DNA from: Kitasatospora sp. GP82
GTDB lineage: Bacteria > Actinomycetota > Actinomycetes > Streptomycetales > Streptomycetaceae
Length of the DNA stretch: 64,000 nt
Direction of reading: 5' to 3'
NCBI RefSeq assembly: GCF_029892105.1
Contig: NZ_JARZAJ010000019.1
Location: 62,001-126,000, forward strand
Shown one piece after another: positions 14,224 through 23,900 of the stretch. The notes beneath the pieces are model-generated. The model did not search any database. It saw nothing but the letters and a program-made list of their open reading frames with translations, and was not told where the DNA came from. Each line of letters opens with the position of its first letter. Position 1 is the stretch's first letter. The position numbers and the translations under genes were made by a program.

Positions 14224-16791
14224 ATGCTGCGAACAGCTCTGCGCAACGTCCTGGCGCACAAGGCCCGTCTGGTCATGACCGTCCTCGCGGTCTGCCTGGG
14301 TGTCGCGTTCGTCTGCGGCACCCTCGTCTTCGCGGACTCCTCTGCCGCGGCCTACCGCGCCGCCGCGTCGAAGAACTTCGCGGACATCGCGGTCAGCGTG
14401 ACCCCGAAGGAGCCCCCGCCAGGGGCAGCCGCGAACCAGCGCACCAGCGTGCTCGACGACGCGCTCGCGCGGAAACTGGCCGGCGTACCCGGTGTCACCG
14501 CCATGCGGCCGTCGGTCGACGGCTCGGCCACCTTGAACGCCGCTGACGGCAGCCCGCTGCGGGCCGGCAAGGCGTGGGCGAACCTGGCCGCCGCCTACGT
14601 ACCCGGTGAGGACGGCAAGGACAGCCGCTATCCGCTGGTCAATGGCCACGCTCCCAGGAACGGCGAGGAACTCGCCGTGGACAGCGGCACCGCCGTCGCC
14701 GGCCGCTTGCACATCGGTGACACGGTCACGCTGGCCACCGACGGCCCGGTCATGACCAAGCGGCTCGTCGGCATCGTCACCACCACCGACACGCGGGTGA
14801 CCGCCGGCGGCACCCTCGCCCTGTTCGACAAGACGACCGCCCAGCGGTTGTTCGCGTCGCCGGGCCACTACACCGGGATCGACCTGTCCGCCGCACCCGG
14901 CACCAGCCAGTTCGAGCTCTCCGACCGGGTCACCGCCGTACTCCCGGCCGACCGGGCCGAGGCCACCAGCGGCAGCGCCCAGGCCGCCCAGCAGGGCATC
15001 CTCGTCGACACCCTGACCCGGGGCTACGAGAAGCTGCCGCTGGTCTTCGCCGGGGTCTCGCTGTTCATCGGCTCGTTCCTCATCGTCAACACCTTCACCA
15101 TGCTCGTCACCCAGCGCACCCGTGAGATCGCGCTGCTTCGGGCGATCGGCGCCTCGCGCCGCCAGGTGGTCCGCTCCATCCTCTGGGAGGCCCTCCTGGT
15201 CGGCCTCGCCGCATCAGCGGCCGGTTCCCTGCTCGGCCTCGGCATCGCCTCCGTACTGCCCGACGTTCTGAGCACCGGCGCGGACACGTTGCCCCACGGC
15301 CCCCTGGTGATCGGCCCACGCCCCATCGTGGCGGCACTCGGCGTGGGTGTGGGAGTCACCGTGCTCGCCGCGTGGCTGCCGTCCCGCAGGGCGGCGAAGG
15401 TCGCGCCCGTCGAGGCGATGCGCTCGGCCGAGCAGCCGCCCTCCACCACCCGATCCCGGATCCGCGGCGCGGTGGGGCTGGTCCTCCTCGTCCTCGGCGC
15501 CGGCCTGCTGATCTCGCTCACGGGGGCGAAGGACGCCTCGGAGGAGAACCTGCAAAGCGCGATGCTCGGCTGCGCCGTCCTCGTCATCGCCGTGATCGTG
15601 CTGGCGCCGCTGCTCGCCGCCCCCGTGATTTGGCTGACCGGACGACTGACCGGCCGCTTTTTCGGGATCACCGGCCACCTCGCACAGCAGAACGCGCTGC
15701 GCGACCCGCGGCGCACCGCGGCCACCGCCTCCGCCCTGATGATCAGCACGGCACTGGTCACCGGGCTCGCCGTCATCGGCAACTCCACCGGGCAGGCCCT
15801 CGACCACCAAGCCGCGGCCGGCCTCGGCGCCGACTACGTGATCAGCACCCGCACCCCCACAACCGGCATCGACCCGGCCGCCGGACAGCGGGTGGCCGAC
15901 ACACCCGGGGTGCGGACCGCGACTGCCGTCACGGACTCCACCCTGTTCATCGGCGGCCGTACCCAGCAGATCTCCGGCATCGACCCCGACACCGTGAACG
16001 CCGTCATCAAGCTCGACGTCGTCAGCGGCTCCCTGGCAGACCTCGGGCCGGGCCGGATCGCCGTCTCCAGCACCCTCGCCCGGGAACACGGCCTGAGCAC
16101 GGGCGGCAGGATCAACGCCGGCATGGGCCGCAACCAGGGCTTCAAGCAGTACACCGTCGTGGCCGTCTACAAGGACAACCCCACCGCCCACGACGCGTTG
16201 GGCGCCCATACCGAGGTGCAGCAGAACGGCTTCATGCCCCGCTCCGTCCAGCGGATCCTCGTCCGCACCGACAGCGGCGCAGTTTCGAAGACCACCGAGG
16301 ACCGGCTGCGCACCGCCGTGGGCAACAACCCGCTGCTGAAGGTGCAGGACCGACAGGAACTCGTCCGTGAGGCCGCCGGCACCATGAGCAACCTGCTCAC
16401 CCTGATGTACGGGCTGCTCGCCATCGGCGTCGTGATCGCCTCGCTCGGCATCGTGAACACCCTGGCCATGTCGGTCGCCGAACGCACCCGCGAGATCGGC
16501 GTACTGCGCGCCATCGGCATGGACCGCCACGGCATCCGGCGGATGATCCGCCTGGAGTCGGTGACCGTCGCCGCGTTCGGCACACTGCTGGGCTTGGCAG
16601 GCGGGCTTTTCAGCGCCTGGGCGGTCGGCGCGCTGGCCAACGGCGCAATGGCTCAGTACTCCCTGGCGCTGCCCTGGGAGACGCTGCTCCTCATGTGCCT
16701 GGTGTCCCTCGCGATCGGCGCAGTCGCGGCCGCCGTCCCAGCCCGCCGGGCAGCCGCCCTTCGCCCGCTGGAAGCCGTCGCAGAGGCGTGA
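14224..16791 (+). CDS. FtsX-like ABC permease
   Basis: An 855-residue membrane protein with the tandem FtsX/MacB_PCD layout: an N-terminal transmembrane segment (LVMTVLAVCLGVAFVCGTLVF), an extracellular domain, three helices including the FtsX signature TREIALLRAIGASRRQ, a second unit starting NALRDPRRTAATASALMIS with its own extracellular domain, and a final helical set with TREIGVLRAIGMDR. Ten helices are expected. ATG 14224 starts the conserved MLRTALRN motif. With the preceding ATPase it should act by mechanotransmission, expelling or sensing a peptide or lipid at the outer membrane face, probably under the two-component pair. Confidence 0.92.
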   Translation: MLRTALRNVLAHKARLVMTVLAVCLGVAFVCGTLVFADSSAAAYRAAASKNFADIAVSVTPKEPPPGAAANQRTSVLDDALARKLAGVPGVTAMRPSVDGSATLNAADGSPLRAGKAWANLAAAYVPGEDGKDSRYPLVNGHAPRNGEELAVDSGTAVAGRLHIGDTVTLATDGPVMTKRLVGIVTTTDTRVTAGGTLALFDKTTAQRLFASPGHYTGIDLSAAPGTSQFELSDRVTAVLPADRAEATSGSAQAAQQGILVDTLTRGYEKLPLVFAGVSLFIGSFLIVNTFTMLVTQRTREIALLRAIGASRRQVVRSILWEALLVGLAASAAGSLLGLGIASVLPDVLSTGADTLPHGPLVIGPRPIVAALGVGVGVTVLAAWLPSRRAAKVAPVEAMRSAEQPPSTTRSRIRGAVGLVLLVLGAGLLISLTGAKDASEENLQSAMLGCAVLVIAVIVLAPLLAAPVIWLTGRLTGRFFGITGHLAQQNALRDPRRTAATASALMISTALVTGLAVIGNSTGQALDHQAAAGLGADYVISTRTPTTGIDPAAGQRVADTPGVRTATAVTDSTLFIGGRTQQISGIDPDTVNAVIKLDVVSGSLADLGPGRIAVSSTLAREHGLSTGGRINAGMGRNQGFKQYTVVAVYKDNPTAHDALGAHTEVQQNGFMPRSVQRILVRTDSGAVSKTTEDRLRTAVGNNPLLKVQDRQELVREAAGTMSNLLTLMYGLLAIGVVIASLGIVNTLAMSVAERTREIGVLRAIGMDRHGIRRMIRLESVTVAAFGTLLGLAGGLFSAWAVGALANGAMAQYSLALPWETLLLMCLVSLAIGAVAAAVPARRAAALRPLEAVAEA

Positions 16792-16905
16792 CGCACGGCC
16801 TCCGGCCCGCCGCGCCACCGCCTCCAGCGCCCTCCCTGCCGCCCGAAAGCGTCCTGCCTTCGAGTTGGATGCTGCCCACCCCATGAGAGAGGACGCACCA
16901 CCGGT

Positions 16906-17289
16906 GACCACTCCACCAGAGCCCCCGATCACCCCGAGCTGCGGGCGGAGGCCCGGCGCCCCGACTTCGAGGTCGGCGGCAACCGGACCGCGCAGGATCC
17001 CGGGGAAGTCCGGGTCGTCCTTCCACTCGTGCAGAACGTCGATCACCACCGCCCAGGACCGTGCGGCCTCGGCGTACTGACCCGCGTGGACGGCAAAGTG
17101 CACCAGAACCAGGTGTTTGTCGGCAAGCCAGCCCCACGACCGGAGGGCCCTGGGGACAGCGTTAGGGATACCAGGACCCTCATCCGGCCACTCGGCGGCC
17201 ATCTTGCGTCGATGATGCGTCAGGAAGGCTTTGGCGGCTTGATGCTGTTCCTCGGTAGGCACCTGGGGAAGCGGGGGCGGCTGAGGCAT
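16906..17289 (-). pseudogene. Hypothetical protein remnant, minus strand
   Basis: From ATG 17289 the minus strand reads a protein-like sequence, including FLTHHRRKMAAEWPDEGPG, WLADKHLVLVHFAVHAGQY and VVIDVLHEWKDDPDFPGIL, which has normal composition and amphipathic helices. It then degrades after about residue 110 into arginine/glycine-rich sequence that is simply the antisense of the permease 3' region. No stop marks its true end. The ATG lies inside the 5' part of the oppositely oriented YcxB-like gene. I do not recognise a family. It looks like the 5' part of a gene joined to foreign sequence at both ends. Confidence 0.35.
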
Positions 17290-17700
17290 CGGATAGTCAT
17301 TGCCGGGGCGTGGTTCCTGCTGGCGCTGGTCTGCCTGACGGCGGGCGGTGTTTTCTTCGCGATCGCGGCGCTCATCTGCGGGTTGCTGCAGGTCCAGAAC
17401 ATCACGGTGGTCACCACGAAGCTCGCATCCCGAGCCGCGCAGCGCTCCGCCGGTCCGACGTCCGTCGTGATGAACGACGAGGAGTTGGTCATCCGTACGG
17501 AGTCCGGGGAGCTGCGGACCCCGTGGGCGTCGGTCGCCAAGGCGGTGGAGAATTCCCTGGCCTGGACGGTGCTGGTGAGGAGGCCGGGCGCCGCACCGGT
17601 GTCCGCGACCGTACTGAAAGCCGCTTTCACCGACTCTCAGGCGGCCGAGTTCAGGGCTGCGCTCTCACGGCTGACCAAGGCCGGGCTCAAGCGCCGGTAG
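17242..17700 (+). CDS. YcxB-like membrane-anchored protein, probably 5'-truncated
   Basis: About 152 residues from ATG 17242; the true start is uncertain. From RHRIVIAGAW the sequence is a good match to actinobacterial YcxB-type proteins: two close transmembrane segments (GAWFLLALVCLTAGGVFFAIAALICGL), then a C-terminal beta domain (VVMNDEELVIRTESGELRTPW) ending AEFRAALSRL. Such proteins normally have an N-terminal cytosolic portion before the first helix. Here that portion is replaced by sequence antisense to the minus-strand remnant, and no ribosome site is visible. This suggests a deletion junction near 17280. Function of the family is unknown. Confidence 0.5.
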   Translation: MLFLGRHLGKRGRLRHRIVIAGAWFLLALVCLTAGGVFFAIAALICGLLQVQNITVVTTKLASRAAQRSAGPTSVVMNDEELVIRTESGELRTPWASVAKAVENSLAWTVLVRRPGAAPVSATVLKAAFTDSQAAEFRAALSRLTKAGLKRR

Positions 17701-18110
17701 ACGGGGACCGCCGAAGTCCCTTCCGGTGTCCGGTAGCCGGAGCAGCACGCGTTCGGCCTCCGATCGGCTTCCCGTCCTGCCGGTTCCGTCGAAGGCCTGA
17801 CGCGAGCTCAGAATCCCAGTCGCGGTGCCACCGCAGGCCGGTGTCCGGCCGAACCAGCAGCCGGAGGCGGCGGCTCAGGGAAACGGAGCGGCGGCAACGC
17901 TGCCGCCGCGCCCTGAGCCGACCGCACATGCTCAGCCGGGGGATCCCCACGACGTGCTCACGAGCGAGTCGCAGAGCGTCGTTCCCGCGGTCACGAGCAC
18001 GCCTGCGGGCGGATCCGCGGCGTCGGCATGGTACGCGAGTGAAGGAGCCGGCCCGGGCGGATTCCGCGAAGCGCCGGAGCGCCTTCGCCCGTACGGCACA
18101 ATAGGGCGCC
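17701..18110. other. Intergenic stretch ahead of the Wadjet operon
   Basis: This 410-base region has no coding signature in either direction. It holds the long hairpin listed separately (17871-17920) and the promoter area of jetA. CACAAT at 18097-18102, with only AGGG before the ATG at 18111, leaves room for a very short leader or a leaderless jetA transcript. Confidence 0.5.
17871..17920. repeat. Nested perfect inverted repeats (50-nt hairpin)
   Basis: CGGCTCAGGG (17871-17880) pairs exactly with CCCTGAGCCG (17911-17920). Inside, GCGGCGGCA (17888-17896) pairs exactly with TGCCGCCGC (17901-17909) around ACGC. The two stems are separated by a 7-base bulge on one side and one base on the other. 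There is no T tract. It could be a terminator for the gene upstream, a structured RNA, or a protein-binding or recombination site at the edge of the defence locus. Confidence 0.7.
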
Positions 18111-19712
18111 ATGACCAGCGTCGACGACCCGTGCGCGGCCTCACCGGTCGGCGCCGCCGCCCGGGAGAGCGGGCCGTACCAGCCCTTCACCCATCTCACC
18201 ACGGAGCACTCCGCGCTCTACCGCCAGGTCATGGGAGTGTTCGTCCGGGCCAAGCAGGAGTTCACCGTCCATCTGCGCCCCGAGGACGTCCACCTCGGGC
18301 TGCCGCCGGAGGGCCGTCCGGCGCTGGAGCCGGTGGCGACGGCGCTGGAGCGGCTCGCCAGGTGGGGGAACCTGCGGGCCGACCCGGACACCAGCCGGGT
18401 CACCGCGCTGGAGGACTTCTACCGCTCCCGGCACATCTACCAGCTCACCCGCGCCGGCGAGGCTGCCGAGGAGGCCCTGGCGGCGTATGACGAGGCGCTC
18501 GGCAGGCGCGGCGAGCTGCAGGCGGTCGCGCTGGCGGACATCGCCGTGCAGCTGCGGGCGCTGCTGGCCCTGGCCGACCGGGGCGAACCGGATCCGGCGG
18601 TGGTGCATCTGGCGCTGCTCGCCCTGGTGGACCGCTTCTCCGGGCTGGCGGACAACGCACGGGCGTTCATGAACTCGCTGCAGCGGACGGTCGATCTGCA
18701 CGAGGCAGAGGTGGAGGTGTTCCTCGCCTACAAGCAGCGGCTGATCGAGTACCTGGAGCGGTTCATCGAGGACCTGGTCACCCGGGGTGCCGAAATCGCC
18801 GGGCTGCTGGAGGAGTTGGGTGCTTCTCCCGGTGGGCTGGTCGAGCCGTTGCTGCGGCTTGCCGCCGAGCGTGAGGCGTCCGATGCGGCACCGGATGCCG
18901 CCGCCGAGGCGCTGGCCGCCGCCGAGCGCCGCTGGCACGGCCGCTGGGACGGGCTGCGGGCCTGGTTCCTGAGCGTCCCGGGCCGCAACTCCCAGGCCAA
19001 GCTGCTGCGTTCCGCCGCCCGCCAGGCGGTTCCCCAGCTGCTCGCCGTCGTGCAGGCGTTGAACGAGCGCCGGGCCGGTCGTTCGGACCGTTCGGCCGAC
19101 TTCCGGGAGCTGGCCCGCTGGTTCGCCGAGGCGCCGGACGAAGATGCCCGGCACCGGCTCTGGCGATCCGCGTTCGGACTGCATTCCTCCCGGCATCTGA
19201 CGGTCGATCAGGAGGCGCTGGCCGAGCGGGAGGCCGACCCGGTGCCCGCCTCCGCGTCGTGGTACGACGCGCCGGGAGTGCGGATCAGCCCGCAGCTGCG
19301 CCGTACCGGCTCGTACGAGCGGCGCGGCCGGGCCCGGGCCGTTCAGGACCGCAGCGAGGCCAGGACGTACCTGGCCGAACTGGCCCGCAAACAGGCCGAG
19401 CAGACGGCGGCGGCGCGTGCGCGGCTGGCCACCCGGGGTGAGGTGCGGCTCAGCGAGCTGGGCGAGCTGGACCGGGATGCCTTCCGGCTGTTCCTGCTGC
19501 TCCTCGGTGACGCGCTGTCCGCCTGGCGGCCGGGCATGGACTCGGTCGCTGCCACCACCAACGACGGAACGATGGAGATCAGGCTGACGGGGCTGCGTGG
19601 CGGCGGAATCTCCGAGATCCACACCGTCGACGGCATCCTGTGGGGTCCCGAGCATCTGGTCGAGATCATCGACCTGGCGGCCGAGCGCGAGTCCGGGGGG
19701 AGCGGACGATGA
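18111..19712 (+). CDS. jetA: Wadjet subunit JetA (kleisin-like, TIGR02677/DUF2397)
   Basis: A 533-residue protein matching the TIGR02677 family, the MukF/kleisin-like subunit of Wadjet. The N-terminal winged-helix region contains LTTEHSALYRQVMGVF and ALEDFYRSRHIYQLTRAGEAAEEAL; the long middle is helical (FSGLADNARAFMNSLQRTVDLHEAEVEVF); the C-terminus carries ELDRDAFRLFLLLLGDAL and ends GPEHLVEIIDL. In the complex it bridges the JetC heads and binds JetB. It is the first gene of the operon and its stop overlaps the jetB start by four bases (ATGA). ATG 18111 is taken because the preceding sequence is non-coding. Intact by length. Confidence 0.93.
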   Translation: MTSVDDPCAASPVGAAARESGPYQPFTHLTTEHSALYRQVMGVFVRAKQEFTVHLRPEDVHLGLPPEGRPALEPVATALERLARWGNLRADPDTSRVTALEDFYRSRHIYQLTRAGEAAEEALAAYDEALGRRGELQAVALADIAVQLRALLALADRGEPDPAVVHLALLALVDRFSGLADNARAFMNSLQRTVDLHEAEVEVFLAYKQRLIEYLERFIEDLVTRGAEIAGLLEELGASPGGLVEPLLRLAAEREASDAAPDAAAEALAAAERRWHGRWDGLRAWFLSVPGRNSQAKLLRSAARQAVPQLLAVVQALNERRAGRSDRSADFRELARWFAEAPDEDARHRLWRSAFGLHSSRHLTVDQEALAEREADPVPASASWYDAPGVRISPQLRRTGSYERRGRARAVQDRSEARTYLAELARKQAEQTAAARARLATRGEVRLSELGELDRDAFRLFLLLLGDALSAWRPGMDSVAATTNDGTMEIRLTGLRGGGISEIHTVDGILWGPEHLVEIIDLAAERESGGSGR

Positions 19713-20989
19713 ACGACAACCGCTTGGGCGATGCGCTTGCCGCGCAGCGGGCCGACGAGGTCCGCCGGGCGGCCCGGGCACTGCTGCGTCGGCCCCTGCT
19801 GCGAGCAGGTACTGACGACTTCCGCCTGGTCCGGCAGCACGCGACCGAACTGCGGACGTGGTTCGAGCGCAACACCGGCTGGGCCCTGCTGGTGGACTCC
19901 CAAGTGGCCCGGCTGCGCCGGATCCCCGGCCGGGACACCGATCCGACCCACCCGGCGCGCGACCAGCGCACCGGGCAGCCGTTCTCCCGGCGCCGCTATG
20001 TCCTGGTCTGCCTGTGCCTGGCCGTGCTCGAACGCGCCGAGCAGCAGATCGCGCTGGGCCGGCTGGCGGAGCAGGTGGTGCTGGCGGCGGCGGACCCGGC
20101 ACTCGACGCGGCCGGCGTCGCCCGCGGCGGAGCTGCCAGTCAGCCCTTCACGCTCGCCGACCGCGAGCAGCGCACTGACCTGGTGGCCGTGGTCCGGCTG
20201 CTGCTCGGCTGGGGGGTGCTGGCCAAGGTCGCGGGCGACGAGGACGCCTTCCTCAAGTCGGCCGGTGACGCCCTGTACGACGTGGACCGCCGGGTGCTGG
20301 CCGGGCTGCTGGTGGCCCGGCGGGGCCCCAGCACCGTCCGTACGGGCGGCTTCGAGCAGCGCCTGGCCGAGCTCAACGCCGAGGTGCTGCCGGACAGCGA
20401 CGAGTTGCGCAACCGGGCGCTGCGGCACACCCTGACCCGGCGCCTGCTGGACGACCCGGTGCTGTACGTGGACGAGCTGTCCGAGGCCGAGGCCGCCTAT
20501 CTCACCTCCCAGCGAGGCGCGCTGACCCGCCGGATCGCCGAACTCACCGGTCTGGTGCCGGAGGTGAGGGCCGAGGGCGTGGCGATGGTCGACCCCGACG
20601 ACGACCTGACGGACCTGCGGATGCCGGAGTCGGGCACCGACGGCCATGTGGCGCTGCTGGCGGCCGAGTACCTGGCCGGCAGAGGCGGCACCGTCCCGCT
20701 GACCGAGCTGCACCGCCAGGTGGCGGGCTGGGCGCTGGACCACGCGGGTTTCTGGCGCCGCAGCGCCACCGTCTCCGGCGCCGAGACGGAGTTGGCCGAA
20801 CAGGCCGTGGAACGGCTGGTGGCCCTCGGGCTGCTGGAGCGCACGGTGGACGCCGATGGCGCCGCGGCGGTCCGTCCCCGTCCGGCACTGGACCGCTACC
20901 GGGTGGGCGAGACCGTCCTGCTGGAGCCCGGCCAGAGCGCCCCCAAGAAGAAGACCACCGTGAACCGCAAGAAGGGCAGGACGCGATGA
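19709..20989 (+). CDS. jetB: Wadjet subunit JetB (kite-like, TIGR02678/DUF2398)
   Basis: A 426-residue protein of the TIGR02678 type, corresponding to the MukE-like kite subunit. The helical N-terminal part LRRPLLRAGTDDFRLVRQH is followed by winged-helix stretches such as RRRYVLVCLCLAVLERAEQQIALGRLAEQV and RTDLVAVVRLLLGWGVLAKVAGDE, and a C-terminal wing VEDAVERLVAL-like region (AVERLVALGLLERT). The last residues PKKKTTVNRKKGR are very basic and may contact DNA. It overlaps jetA and jetC by four bases on each side, which implies fixed stoichiometry by translational coupling. Confidence 0.92.
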   Translation: MNDNRLGDALAAQRADEVRRAARALLRRPLLRAGTDDFRLVRQHATELRTWFERNTGWALLVDSQVARLRRIPGRDTDPTHPARDQRTGQPFSRRRYVLVCLCLAVLERAEQQIALGRLAEQVVLAAADPALDAAGVARGGAASQPFTLADREQRTDLVAVVRLLLGWGVLAKVAGDEDAFLKSAGDALYDVDRRVLAGLLVARRGPSTVRTGGFEQRLAELNAEVLPDSDELRNRALRHTLTRRLLDDPVLYVDELSEAEAAYLTSQRGALTRRIAELTGLVPEVRAEGVAMVDPDDDLTDLRMPESGTDGHVALLAAEYLAGRGGTVPLTELHRQVAGWALDHAGFWRRSATVSGAETELAEQAVERLVALGLLERTVDADGAAAVRPRPALDRYRVGETVLLEPGQSAPKKKTTVNRKKGRTR

Positions 20990-23900
20990 ACACCGCTGTC
21001 GAGACGCTGCTGCCGGCGCCGGGCCGTACCCGCTGGCAGCCGCTGCGGGTGGGACTCGTCGACCTCTTCTACTACGACGTCGAGGAGTTCCACTTCCGCG
21101 ACGGCCGTCTGCTGTTCCGGGGCAACAACGGCACCGGCAAGTCCAAGGTGCTCGCCCTGACCCTGCCGTTCCTGCTGGACGGCGACCTCTCCCCGCACCG
21201 GGTCGAGCCGGACGCCGACCCGAAGAAGCGGATGGAGTGGAACCTGCTGCTCGGCGGCGAGCACCCGCATCCCGAGCGCCTGGGCTACACCTGGATCGAG
21301 TTCGGCCGCCTGGACGAGGACGGCACGGCCCACTACACCACCCTCGGCTGCGGTCTGAAAGCGGTCAGCGGCCGGGGCATCGCCCGGCACTGGTACTTCG
21401 TCACCGACCGCCGCATCGGCGCCGACCCGGCCGACGGCGGCCTGAAGCTGCTGGACTCCACCGGAGCCGCGATCACCCGGGACCGCCTCGCGGAGGCGCT
21501 GGACGGCCGCGGGTTGGTGTACGACTCCGCGCGGGCGTACCGGCGGGCGGTGGACGAGGCGCTGTTCGGCCTCGGCGAGCAGCGGTACGCCGCCCTGGTG
21601 GACCTGCTGGTGCAGCTACGCCAGCCGCAGCTGTCCAAGCGGCCCAGCGAGAAGGCGCTCTCCCAGGCGCTGACCGAGTCACTGCCGCCGATGGACCAGG
21701 CGGTGGTCGCCGACGTCGCCGAGGCGTTCCGCTCGCTGGACGAGGAGAAGGAGCAGTTGGCAGTGATGGTGGCCGCCGAGCGCGCCGCCACCGGTTTCCT
21801 CCAGCACTACCGCCGCTACGCCCAGGTCGCTGCCCGGCGCAAGGCCCGCGCACCGCGCGCACAGCACTCCCGGTACGAGACGCTGCGCACCGAACTGAAC
21901 ACCGCCGAGGAGGAGTTCGAGGCGGCCGGTACCGCCCTGGCCGAGGCCGGGGCCAGGCTGGAGGAGCTGGACGAGCGGCGCAGCGGCCTGCGGGCCCGGG
22001 ACGAGGCGCTGCGGGCCGGCCCCGGGATGCGCAGCGCCCGCGAGCTGGAGCAGGCCGCAGACCTGGCCGAGCGCACCGCCCGGGACGCCGAACGCGCCGA
22101 GGCCGACCGTACCCGCGCCGAAGGCGAGCTGGCCAGGTACGTCGCCCGGCTCGGCGCCGCGCGCTCCCGCACCGAGGCCGCCGAACGGGCCCAGGACACC
22201 GCGCTGACCCGCGCTGCCGAGGCGGCGGCCGCCGCCCGGCTGGAGGGCGAACACGCCGACCGGATCGCCTGCCCGCTCACCGGCGGTGACACTCCGGAGG
22301 CCGCACAGCGGTCCGCCACCGAGCTGACGGACCGTCGGCAGCGCTCGGTCGCCCTCGCCGAGCAGCAGCTGGCCGCCGCCCAGGAGGCGGCGCGGGAGCT
22401 GGCCCGGGCCCGCCGCCGCGAGGAGGACGCGGACGCGGAGCTGGCCCACCGGGCCGAGCTGCGCGCCGAGGCCGAGGAGAGCGCGACCAGGGCGGGCGAG
22501 GGCTATCTCGCAGCCGTCCGCACGCACTTCGCGGCCTGCACCCAGCTGCGTCCGGCCGCCCCGGAGGGGGTGCTCGACGAGCTCGCCGAGTGGGTCGGCA
22601 CGCTGGCCGGTGCTGATCCGGCCCGCGCGGCCGCGCAGCAGGCCGCCTCAGCCGCCGGCACCGAACTCGCCCGGCGCCGCGCGGCGCTGGAGGCCGAGGA
22701 GCGGGGGATCCGGCAGCGGGCGGACGGGCTGCGGGCCGAGCTGGCCGGACTCCGAGCCGGCGGGCAGCGCGGGCCGGGCACCCCGCACACCCGGTCCGCC
22801 GAAGCCCGGCACGGCCGACCTGGCGCCCCGCTCTGGCGCTTGGTCGACTTCACCGCCGAGACGTCTCTGACGCAACGTCAACAAGCCGGGATGGAAGCCG
22901 CCCTGGAGGCATCTGGGCTGCTTGACGCCTGGGTCGGCCCGAACGGCGCGGTGATGTCCGCCGATACCTGGGACACCCTCGTCACCGTCGGCGCACCGGT
23001 GGACGGCCCGTCACTGGCCGGCCTCCTGCGCCCGGCGGTGGACCGCGCCGACCCCGCTGCGGCAGCCGTGCCGGATGAGCTGGTGTCCCGGCTGCTGGCC
23101 GGAATCGGCCTGGTCGGCCCGGACGACGAACTCCCGGGCGCCGGCAGCTGGATCGGCCTCGACGGCCGGTTCCGCCTCGGCGTGCTCACCGGCACCTGGT
23201 CCAAGCCGGCCGCCGAGTACCTCGGCGAGGGCGCCCGCGAACAGGCCCGACGCATTCGGATCGACGCCATCGAGGCCGAACTCGCCTTGCTCTCACAGCA
23301 GATGGACGAGCTGGCGGCCCAGGCCGAGGCCCTGGAGGCCGACGTACGCACGCTGGCGGCGGAACAGGCCGCCCTGCCGGACGACTCCGCCCTGCGCGCC
23401 GCCCACGCCGCCGTGTCGGCCGCCCACCGGGAGCACGGCCGAGCCACCGGCCGCCGCGAGACCGCCGACCGCGAGACCACCCGGGCCGCCGCCTTCGCCG
23501 ACCAGGCTGCCACCGAACTGCACAGTCTCACCGAAGAGTTGGGGCTGCCAGCCACCGCCGCAGGCCTGCGCGAAGTACGCGAGGCCCTGGGCTCCTACCG
23601 CGAGGCGCTGGCAGCGCTCTGGCCCGCCGTACGCGAGATGCGCGCCGCCCGGGCGGCGCTGACCACCGAGGAGTCCGACCACGCCCGCGCCGCCGAGCAC
23701 GCCGCCGAACTGGAGATGCGCGCCCGCACGGCAGCCCGGGAGGCCGTCGCCGCCGGCGAGCGCCATGAGACGCTCGCCGCGACCGTCGGCGCCGCCGTCG
23801 CCGAGCTGCAACGCCGGCTCGCCGAGGTGGTCGCCGCCTTGCGCGACTGCGAGGAGACCGAGCGCGCCACCCGCCGAGAGCAGAACGCCGCCACCGGCCG

